Position numbers and translations under genes: made by a program
Origin: Eubacteriales bacterium
GTDB taxonomy: Bacteria; Bacillota; Clostridia; Oscillospirales; Oscillospiraceae
Reading direction: 5' to 3'
Length of the DNA: 39,668 nucleotides
Assembly: GCA_030539285.1 (NCBI GenBank)
Contig: JAUNSH010000026.1
Location: 1-39,668 of the forward strand
In this document: piece by piece, positions 25,572 to 31,787 of the stretch
Numbering within the stretch: position 1 is the stretch's first letter
Layout: each line of letters begins with the position of its first letter
Notes under the pieces: generated by a model
Told to the model about the DNA's origin: nothing
What the model saw: the letters and a program-made list of their open reading frames with translations, nothing else
The model's database searches: none

Positions 25572-25675
25572 GGGGCGGCGTCCTCGACGCCCCGGCGGCA
25601 GGGCGTACCGTCCCGCATCGGAGCGAGGCGAAAAGGAACTGCGCACTGCCGGGACGTCCAGAGGCCGTCCGCTAC
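25568..25675. repeat. Dispersed palindromic repeat R10 inside phage cassette (subfamily C)
   Basis: A 108-bp element beginning GTAGGGGGCGGCGTCCTCGA; the right end is weaker (GGCCGTCCGCTAC). It lies precisely between terL and the portal gene and supplies the terL stop codon. Confidence 0.82.
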
Positions 25676-25701
25676 GGAGACATCCGAAAGGAGGAAAAAA
25701 T

Positions 25702-26844
25702 TTGAAACGAAAGAAGAAGTCCGGTGGCGTGGCGGCGGTGTGCCAGCTGCGCTGCGGGGACACCCACCCCTTCGGCAGTCTGCGGGGCTTTGTGCCTCTG
25801 GGCGGCGGGGAGGAACGGGTGTACCGGGAAATGCGGGAAGCGATCCCCGTGCTGGATGCCGCCGTGGGGAAGATGGTCCGGCTCTGCGGCGGTTTTCAAG
25901 TGAAGTGTACCAGCCCGGAGGCCCAGAGGAAGCTCAACAATTTTCTCGAAATGATGCCCTGCGGCCGGGGGCAGATGGGCATTGAGAGCTTCTTAAGCGG
26001 CTACCTCGACAGCTTGCTGACCTATGGACGGGCCGTGGGCGAGCTGGTGGTTGCCGGGGGGAAGCTCCGGGCGGTTTGCTGGGGCGATGTGACGAAGCTG
26101 GAAGTGCAGGAGGGGGAGAACGCTCTGGAAACTGTGCTGTGGGGTATGGATGAACATGGTTTGATGCGGCCCCTGCCTTATCAGAACCTGCTGCTGTTCA
26201 CCACATGGCACCCGGAGCCTGCCCACCCTTACGGCGTAAGTCTGTTCCGGGGAATGCCGTTCCTGGCAGACATTCTGATGAAGATCTACAACACCATCGG
26301 CACCAACTGGGAGCGGGCGGGGAATATCCGTTACAGCGTGACCTGCAAGGGCGGCGAGGAGCTGGACGGGGCCGCCGCACAGGAGCGGGGACGGCTCATC
26401 GCCGAGGAATGGGCCAAGGCCATGGAGGACAATAAAAACGGCACCGTCCGGGACTTCGTGGCGGTGGGGGATGTGGACATCAAGGTCATCGGCGGGGAAG
26501 CGCCCATTCTGGACTCTCAGGTGCCTGTCCGGCAGATTTTGGAGCAGTTGGTGGCGAAAACCGGCCTGCCACCCTTCCTGCTGGGCCTGAGCTGGAGCAC
26601 CACGGAACGCATGAGCACCCAGCAGGCGGACCTGCTCACCTCGGAACTGTGGGCACTGCGCCGGGCGGTGGAGCCTGCCATGCGGAAGATCTGCCAGACC
26701 TATCTTGCTCTTGAGGGGCTGGACAACCGGGTGAAGATCGAATGGGACGATATCAGCTTGCAGGATATTACCCAGGAGGCTCAGGCGGATCTGTACCGGG
26801 CACAGGCGGAAAAATACCGCGCGGAAGCAAAAAAGGAGGAATGA
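25702..26844 (+). CDS. Phage portal protein
   Basis: A 380-aa portal, the dodecameric ring through which DNA enters the capsid. The sequence resembles portal proteins of PBSX- and SPP1-like phages: PVLDAAVGKMVRLCGGF near the N-terminus, LLTYGRAVGELVV, WHPEPAHPYGVSLFRGMPFL, and VAKTGLPPFLLGLSWSTTE with QQADLLTSELWALRR toward the C-terminus. I assign a TTG start at 25702 because AAAGGAGG lies just before it and after repeat R10; the reading frame is open upstream through R10, but that part would be repeat-derived. Its stop is two bases from the next ATG. Confidence 0.88.
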   Translation: MKRKKKSGGVAAVCQLRCGDTHPFGSLRGFVPLGGGEERVYREMREAIPVLDAAVGKMVRLCGGFQVKCTSPEAQRKLNNFLEMMPCGRGQMGIESFLSGYLDSLLTYGRAVGELVVAGGKLRAVCWGDVTKLEVQEGENALETVLWGMDEHGLMRPLPYQNLLLFTTWHPEPAHPYGVSLFRGMPFLADILMKIYNTIGTNWERAGNIRYSVTCKGGEELDGAAAQERGRLIAEEWAKAMEDNKNGTVRDFVAVGDVDIKVIGGEAPILDSQVPVRQILEQLVAKTGLPPFLLGLSWSTTERMSTQQADLLTSELWALRRAVEPAMRKICQTYLALEGLDNRVKIEWDDISLQDITQEAQADLYRAQAEKYRAEAKKEE

Positions 26845-26845
26845 A

Positions 26846-27739
26846 ATGGAAATCAGGAAAGCATCGGAAGCGGTGACCAGCGGCGCGCCTACCGCTATGC
26901 AGTTGGAGAGAATCAACGCACTGGCCAAGGCACGGCTGAATGGGGAGCAGGTGTATGTGTTTTCCCTGCGGCTGTGCGATGATGCCGTTGACCGGGACGG
27001 GGAGCGGTTTGACACGGCGGCTCTGCCCGCGTTGGCGAAGCTGTTTATCGGCAAGACGGGTATCGTGGACCACAAGTGGAGTGCGGGTAACCAGATCGCC
27101 CGGATTTTCGAGACGCAGGTGGTAAAGGAAAAGAATGTCAGCTACATCAAGGCCTGGGCCTATATCCGCCGGGGCGGGGCCAACGATGAGATCATCGCCG
27201 ATATCGAGGCGGGCATCAAGAAGGAGGTGTCCGTGGGCTGCGCCATGGCAAGAGCCGTCTGTTCTATCTGCGGCAGCGAGTACGGTACCTGCGGACACGT
27301 CAAGGGGGAAGTCTATGAGGGTCAGACCTGCGCGGTGATCCTCAAGGAGCCGGTGGATGCCTACGAATTCTCCTTCGTGGCGGTGCCTGCCCAGCGGGAG
27401 GCCGGGGTCATGAAGGCTCTGGGCGGCACTACAAAACTGAAGGAGCTGGCGGAAACGGGCGGTGTTCAGGCGGAGTACCGGGCTTTGTGCAAGGAAGCCG
27501 AGCTGGGCAGGCGTTACCGCAAGGACTTGGAAGACGGCGTGGTGCGGCTGGGTCTGGCGCTGGAACTGGGTATTTCGGAGCCGGTGCTGCGGAGTTTGGC
27601 GAAAACCGCCGCTGCTGATGATCTGCTGGCGCTGAAAGAGGCCTTGCAGGGGCGGCTGGACGAGAGCCTGCCTATCACCACCCAGATGGGAGGTTTTTCG
27701 GGCAAAGGTGAGGAAGTGGAAAGCGGGTTCCTCATTTAA
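26846..27739 (+). CDS. Phage prohead protease-like protein
   Basis: A 297-aa protein in the slot of the capsid maturation protease between portal and capsid. DHKWSAGNQIARI (near 74-86) supplies a candidate catalytic His. KKEVSVGCAMARAVCSICGS supplies a candidate Ser followed by a CxxC. YEFSFVAVPAQREAGVMK fits the conserved Pro-Ala end of HK97/XkdF-type proteases. A Cys-rich loop (CSICGSEYGTCGHVKG) may bind metal. The C-terminal about 80 residues are helical and charged and could be a scaffold-like extension. AAGGAGG precedes the ATG. Confidence 0.75.
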   Translation: MEIRKASEAVTSGAPTAMQLERINALAKARLNGEQVYVFSLRLCDDAVDRDGERFDTAALPALAKLFIGKTGIVDHKWSAGNQIARIFETQVVKEKNVSYIKAWAYIRRGGANDEIIADIEAGIKKEVSVGCAMARAVCSICGSEYGTCGHVKGEVYEGQTCAVILKEPVDAYEFSFVAVPAQREAGVMKALGGTTKLKELAETGGVQAEYRALCKEAELGRRYRKDLEDGVVRLGLALELGISEPVLRSLAKTAAADDLLALKEALQGRLDESLPITTQMGGFSGKGEEVESGFLI

Positions 27740-27749
27740 GGAAGCCACT

Positions 27750-27822
27750 GTAGGGGAGGGTCATTGACCCTCCCGTCGGCAAAGCCGCTTCGCGGACGGG
27801 CGGGTCAATGACCCGCCCCTAC
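27750..27822. repeat. Dispersed palindromic repeat R11 inside phage cassette (subfamily B)
   Basis: A 73-bp element with left hairpin GGGGAGGGTCATTGACCCTCCC and right hairpin GGGCGGGTCAATGACCCGCCCC, outer GTAGGG and CCCTAC. It lies between the protease and capsid genes, disrupting neither. Confidence 0.87.
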
Positions 27823-27884
27823 GATGAGCGTTACCGGGATCTCCCGGTGACCATATACATTATTATATTAGGAGGAAACGAAAA

Positions 27885-28910
27885 ATGGGTTATGACAATC
27901 TGAAACTGGAAAAGGGTATGTATCGTCAGTCCGGCATGAGCTTTACTCAGGTGCTGGAATCTCTGGACCCCAGCGAAAACTACCGGGGCACGGCTCTGGA
28001 GGGCACCGATGCCTTCCAGCGGCAGCTGAAGCGCTTCGGCATCCGGGCCAAGGGGACCGGTTCCTCTCCTGTGGAGAAGTTCTTCCGCACCATGGATTCC
28101 GCAGTGCTGTTCCCCGAGTACATCGCGAGAACTGTCCGGCAGGGCATGGAGGAAAACGACATCCTCCCCGCCATCACCGCCACCACCACCGTCATCGACG
28201 CTATGGATTACCGATCCATCTACAGTAATCCTACCGACGAGGACAAGGCGCTGAAAGATGTGGCCGAGGGCGAAGCAATTCCCGAAACCGAGGTCAAGAC
28301 CAAGGAACATCTGGTGAGCCTGACCAAGCGGGGCCGTATGCTGGTGGCCTCCTATGAGGCTCTGCGGTTCCAGAAGCTGGATCTGTTCAGCGTTATGCTG
28401 CGCCAGATCGGCGCTCACATCCAGAAGCAGCAGCTCTCCGATGCCGTGAAGGTGCTGATCGAAGGTGACGGCAACGACAACGCCGCCGCCCAGTTCACCA
28501 TCGGCACCAGCCCCATCTCCGGCACCAAGGGCACCCTGGGCTATGACCAGTTGGTGGAATTCTGGGGCCAGTTTGACCCCTACACCATGAACACCATCCT
28601 CTGCTCCACCGCCACTATGACCAAGCTTCTCAAGGTGCCCGAGCTTCAGAACCCTCTCACGGGCCTGAACTTCCAGGGCACCGGCAAGCTGACCTCCCCT
28701 CTGGGCGCCCAGCTGCACCGCACCTCCGCCGTGGCCGACGGTGTCATCATCGGCCTGGACAACCGCTACGCTCTGGAACTGGTTCGCGCGGGCGATGTGC
28801 TGGTGGAGTACGACAAGCTCATTGACCGCCAGCTGGAGCGGGCTGCCATCACTTCTATCTCCGGCTTCGGCAAGATCTGTGACGGCGCGGCCAAGGTGCT
28901 GAACGTATGA
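27885..28910 (+). CDS. Phage major capsid protein (HK97-like fold)
   Basis: A 341-aa capsid protein. A helical, charged N-terminal stretch is followed by GSSPVEKFFRTMDSAVLFPEYIAR near residue 60. The core contains EGEAIPETEVKTKEHLVSL, RGRMLVASYEALRFQKLDLF (E-loop and spine-helix region) and NTILCSTATMTKLLK, as in HK97-fold coat proteins of clostridial siphophages. The ORF is intact. GGAGG lies eight bases before the ATG. It overlaps the connector gene by ATGA. HK97-fold proteins also form encapsulins, but the terminase and portal upstream argue for a DNA-packaging capsid. Confidence 0.88.
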   Translation: MGYDNLKLEKGMYRQSGMSFTQVLESLDPSENYRGTALEGTDAFQRQLKRFGIRAKGTGSSPVEKFFRTMDSAVLFPEYIARTVRQGMEENDILPAITATTTVIDAMDYRSIYSNPTDEDKALKDVAEGEAIPETEVKTKEHLVSLTKRGRMLVASYEALRFQKLDLFSVMLRQIGAHIQKQQLSDAVKVLIEGDGNDNAAAQFTIGTSPISGTKGTLGYDQLVEFWGQFDPYTMNTILCSTATMTKLLKVPELQNPLTGLNFQGTGKLTSPLGAQLHRTSAVADGVIIGLDNRYALELVRAGDVLVEYDKLIDRQLERAAITSISGFGKICDGAAKVLNV

Positions 28911-29242
28911 CGCTGAGCGATCAGGTTCTGAATCAGGCGGAGCTGCTGACCGGGCAGCTGGATGACGCCGGGAGGGAGCGGCTGCGTTTAATGTGCACCG
29001 TGGCGGCGGGCAGTCTGACCGCTCAGCTCCGGGATGGGGTCTCCCCGGAGGACATTCGGGAGGCGTTTGTGACGGCGGCCAGCCTGCTGGGCTTTTCCCG
29101 GTGGAGCCGGGGGGAGGACATTCAGGAATTCAAGGCCGGCGACCTGACGGTGAAAAAAGGACAGGCTGCTGATTTGGAAAGGGATGCTCTGGCTCTGCTG
29201 GGGCCTTACCTGAAAAGTGGCTTCCTGTTCACGGGGGTGTAG
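28907..29242 (+). CDS. Head-tail connector-like protein
   Basis: A 111-aa mostly helical protein directly after the capsid gene, overlapping it by ATGA. Position, length and the pattern LSDQVLNQAELLTGQL ... LMCTVAAGSLTAQL suit the gp6/YqbG-like head-tail connectors that bind the portal after packaging. Sequence evidence beyond position is limited. Confidence 0.65.
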   Translation: MTLSDQVLNQAELLTGQLDDAGRERLRLMCTVAAGSLTAQLRDGVSPEDIREAFVTAASLLGFSRWSRGEDIQEFKAGDLTVKKGQAADLERDALALLGPYLKSGFLFTGV

Positions 29243-29243
29243 C

Positions 29244-29588
29244 ATGAAAGCGGCGATGGAAACCCTGATGGCCCGGTGTGGCACGGATATGACCATCGTC
29301 AGTGAAGGAATTGAGAAGACCGTCCGGGGCTTTTTCCGGGCGGTCAATTCCAAAAGCTGGCAGAATATGGAGAGCGTGGTGTCCTTACTCGGCGAAATTT
29401 CCCGGGGACAGTACGTGTACTTAGGCCCCGCAAACGTGGCGGTCAAGGAGGGGGACACCCTGAATCTGGGTACACGATCCTATCTGTTCCGCCGGGTGGA
29501 AGCCTATTATTTTGAAAATCAGCCCGTCTATCTGTGGGGGCTGTGCGTGGAAAAGGGGGTCAACGACACATGGGGTACAGTATCCTAG
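29244..29588 (+). CDS. Phage head-closure/tail-attachment-like small protein
   Basis: A 114-aa protein beginning MKAAMETLMARCGTDMTIVS, predicted mainly beta with GQYVYLGPANVAVKEGDTL and RSYLFRRVEAYYFENQPVYL. Proteins of this size and fold class at this position are usually head-closure or stopper proteins. I use the ATG at 29244, one base after the connector's stop. Its end overlaps the next gene by 19 bases in another frame. Confidence 0.6.
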   Translation: MKAAMETLMARCGTDMTIVSEGIEKTVRGFFRAVNSKSWQNMESVVSLLGEISRGQYVYLGPANVAVKEGDTLNLGTRSYLFRRVEAYYFENQPVYLWGLCVEKGVNDTWGTVS

Positions 29589-30280
29589 AGCTGGTGCTGC
29601 GGCGGCTGCGGCAGGCTGGCTTCCGGGCGGACGCGGCCTACCCGGGCCAGAAATACCCCCAGATCGGGGAAACCGTGGCTACGGCCCACATTGAGAAGGT
29701 GGACCGGGCCAACCTCACCGTGACCATGGAGGTCAGCATCATCAGCCCCGCTGCCACCGGGGGCACCGCCTGCGAGGTGGAGGCCTTGCGGGCCACGGAA
29801 ATTCTCCGCTGGGCCGGGGCGGTGTGCGTCCAGAATGGGTGCACCTACGACGGCGTATCTCAGGTGTATGTGGTCAGTATTCTGGCCACCTTCACAGGCA
29901 CCACCGATGAAGAGGCCTGCGTTATCTGGCCGGGCTTTTACTGTTACGTGGACGGAGCTTTGCAGCGGTTCGCCACGAACATCCGAATCGAAGAGGTCAC
30001 CGGGCGGCAGGTGGAGTTCCAGATGGGGGAGGTGGTCCCCATGGGGGTCAGCGACGGCTGCCATTACTGGAACATCGAGCTGGAAGAGGTGATCCCTGCT
30101 GGGTCTGCTGTCAGCGCGGAGCCGGGGACGGACTTTACCATTCAGTTGATCACCGACGAAAAAACCGAGGAATTCTCAGGCTGTACGTGGCTCTCTGCCA
30201 GCCGGGTCTACAGCAAGGAGGGCCTGCGGCGGATCCACAAGGGCGTGGCTCTCGGGAGAAAGGAGGTAACCAATGGATAA
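29570..30280 (+). CDS. Tail-completion-like protein with extra C-terminal domain
   Basis: A 236-aa protein starting MGYSILELVLRRLRQAGFRA at an ATG inside the end of the previous gene. The first 110 or so residues resemble tail terminator or minor tail proteins (helix, then AYPGQKYPQIGETVATAHIE and beta strands). Residues 120-236 form a second beta-rich domain (FYCYVDGALQRFATNIRIEE, CTWLSASRVYSKEGLRRIHK). The two-domain arrangement is longer than simple tail terminators. The stop overlaps the next ORF by eight bases. Function is uncertain. Confidence 0.6.
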   Translation: MGYSILELVLRRLRQAGFRADAAYPGQKYPQIGETVATAHIEKVDRANLTVTMEVSIISPAATGGTACEVEALRATEILRWAGAVCVQNGCTYDGVSQVYVVSILATFTGTTDEEACVIWPGFYCYVDGALQRFATNIRIEEVTGRQVEFQMGEVVPMGVSDGCHYWNIELEEVIPAGSAVSAEPGTDFTIQLITDEKTEEFSGCTWLSASRVYSKEGLRRIHKGVALGRKEVTNG

Positions 30281-30635
30281 GCTTAGCTACAAGACCTTCG
30301 TCTGGCCCCAGAATCCCCACACCTATGTGGAGAAAACCAGCCGGGAACCCCAGTACGTGACGGTGGACGGCGTGACGTATTATGACGGCATGGGGGAGCT
30401 GAAGCGCACCATCACGGGCAGCGGCACCTTCTACGGCTCCGACGCCTACACGGAGTTCAAAAAGCTGCAAAAGCTCTTCGAGGATAAGACCGCGGGAAAT
30501 CTGGAGCATCCCATCTGGGGCATCCGCTACTGTTACTTCACGGGGCTGGAACTGACCCAGGAGCCGAAGGAGAATGTGGTCAGCTACAAATTTACCTTTA
30601 CCCAGGCACTGACCAACGGCACGGTGCCGAAGTGA
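30273..30635 (+). CDS. Small phage tail/baseplate-like protein
   Basis: A 120-aa beta-rich protein with WPQNPHTYVEKTSREPQYV, TYYDGMGELKRTITGSGTF and LEHPIWGIRYCYFTGLELTQ. It resembles small structural proteins of PBSX-like tails. It is the last gene of the cassette: tube, sheath, tape-measure, holin and endolysin genes do not follow. AAGGAGG precedes the ATG within the previous gene. Confidence 0.6.
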   Translation: MDKLSYKTFVWPQNPHTYVEKTSREPQYVTVDGVTYYDGMGELKRTITGSGTFYGSDAYTEFKKLQKLFEDKTAGNLEHPIWGIRYCYFTGLELTQEPKENVVSYKFTFTQALTNGTVPK

Positions 30636-30641
30636 TATCCC

Positions 30642-30750
30642 GTAGGGGACGGTCTCTGGAAGCCCCGGCAGTATACGGTATCGTATTCGCTGAAACGAGA
30701 TGCGGAACGGGATGCGTAACTGCCGGGGCGTCAGGGACGCCGCCCCCTAC
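30642..30750. repeat. Dispersed palindromic repeat R12 (subfamily C, end of cassette)
   Basis: A 109-bp element from GTAGGGGACGGTCTCTGGAA to GGGACGCCGCCCCCTAC. A long internal inverted repeat (GCCCCGGCAGT...ACTGCCGGGGC) spans most of it. It starts six bases after the last cassette stop codon. Confidence 0.82.
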
Positions 30751-30820
30751 GAAGTTTTTTGTGAAAAGGTGTTTAACTATCAGAAAACCTGCCCATAATC
30801 AGCCTCGGAGGTGCTTATTT

Positions 30821-31501
30821 ATGAGCGACAACAAACGTTCCCGCCGCGGCGGTCAGGGCTACTACATAGCCCTGATCCTGTGCGCCGCGGCAATCGGGAT
30901 CACTGGCTATGTGTACTACAGAAACGCAAATCAGGTGGAGCCTGTCTCGTTGGAGGAGACCGTGGGGGAGGTGCCCGCGCTGATTGAGGACGAGGTGGAT
31001 GTGCCGGTCATTGCCACCCAGCCGTCCACCAGGGCGACGACTCCGACGGTGACGGAAGGGACCACCGCGCCTACGGAGAAAACGCCTATGAAGACCATGT
31101 CCCCGGTGGCGGGTGACTCCATCTTCGGCTACTCCATGGAGGCTCTGAGCTACAACCAGACCACCCGTGACTGGCGGGTCCACAACGGCGTGGACCTGGC
31201 GGCAGAGGCCGGGGCGGAGGTGAAGGCCGCTGCCGACGGGGAGGTGTATACCGTCTATGAGGACGATGCCATGGGCACCACCGTGGTCATCCGTCACGCC
31301 GACGGGTATACCACGAAATATGCTTCCCTGGCGGAGAATCTGACGGTGAAGCCCGGGGACACCGTGACCATGGGGCAGGTGATCGGCTACGCATCCGATT
31401 CCGCCATCGTGGAGAGCACCCTGGGGGCACACGTCCACTTCGGGGTCACCTGCAACGATGAACCCATTGATCCGGCGGAGTTCCTGGCAATTGGCAATTG
31501 A
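30821..31501 (+). CDS. SpoIIQ-like M23 metallopeptidase
   Basis: A 226-aa bitopic membrane protein: a basic N-terminus, one membrane segment at about 14-31, a Thr/Pro-rich linker (about 60-100), and a LytM/M23 domain to the end. All zinc and catalytic residues are present: H121 and D125 in VHNGVDLAAEAG, and H204/H206 in GAHVHFGV. This layout fits SpoIIQ, the forespore partner of SpoIIIAH in the feeding channel; clostridial SpoIIQ can retain catalytic residues, unlike the Bacillus protein. A general M23 endopeptidase is the alternative. GGAGGTG precedes the ATG. It follows the phage cassette but looks like a host gene. Confidence 0.75.
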   Translation: MSDNKRSRRGGQGYYIALILCAAAIGITGYVYYRNANQVEPVSLEETVGEVPALIEDEVDVPVIATQPSTRATTPTVTEGTTAPTEKTPMKTMSPVAGDSIFGYSMEALSYNQTTRDWRVHNGVDLAAEAGAEVKAAADGEVYTVYEDDAMGTTVVIRHADGYTTKYASLAENLTVKPGDTVTMGQVIGYASDSAIVESTLGAHVHFGVTCNDEPIDPAEFLAIGN

Positions 31502-31519
31502 CGATTATCCTCCCAAAGC

Positions 31520-31553
31520 TGGCCGCTTCCCAAACGGGGAGCGGTCATTTTTA
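31520..31553 (+). terminator. Terminator of SpoIIQ-like gene
   Basis: Arms TGGCCGCTTCCC/GGGGAGCGGTCA (with G-U pairs) and a 4-base loop, followed by TTTTTAT, 18 bases after the stop. Confidence 0.85.
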
Positions 31554-31554
31554 T

Positions 31555-31575
31555 GCCTTCCCCGAAGGGGAAGGC
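31555..31575. repeat. Short palindrome, second repeat family, copy 1
   Basis: GCCTTCCCC-gaa-GGGGAAGGC. The same sequence with an aaa loop recurs at 34817-34839. It is distinct from the GTAGGG families. Confidence 0.7.
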
Positions 31576-31682
31576 TTTGTATAGCGTGCTGAAATACGGA
31601 AGGAAAATTTGTGTGTTTTGCACAGGAAATCATGTGTCCGTGGGGGAAATTACACAATTTTGCATTCTGACGAAAATAAGCG

Positions 31683-31711
31683 TTGCATTACCCGTTCCTT
31701 TCGTGTATAAT
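31683..31711 (+). promoter_or_regulatory. Promoter of EF-G paralogue
   Basis: TTGCAT (31683-31688), 17 bases, TATAAT (31706-31711). The leader of about 70 bases contains GGAAGGG-acg-CCCTTCC immediately before the ribosome site, which could mask initiation. Confidence 0.78.
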
Positions 31712-31787
31712 GTCCTTATTGCGGTGCCCGGCACTGCCCTAAGTCGTGCGGAAGGGACGCCCTTCCCGAAAGGAGTTTTTGACCACT

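Noticed and set aside
25384..25701. Portal gene starting before repeat R10
   Set aside because: The frame is open through terL and R10, but those codons would be repeat-derived. A strong AAAGGAGG lies just before the TTG at 25702.
30765..30812. Sigma-G-like promoter (GTTTA-18-CATAATC) before the SpoIIQ-like gene
   Set aside because: The predicted transcription start would fall on the ribosome binding site, and the -10 match is partial.
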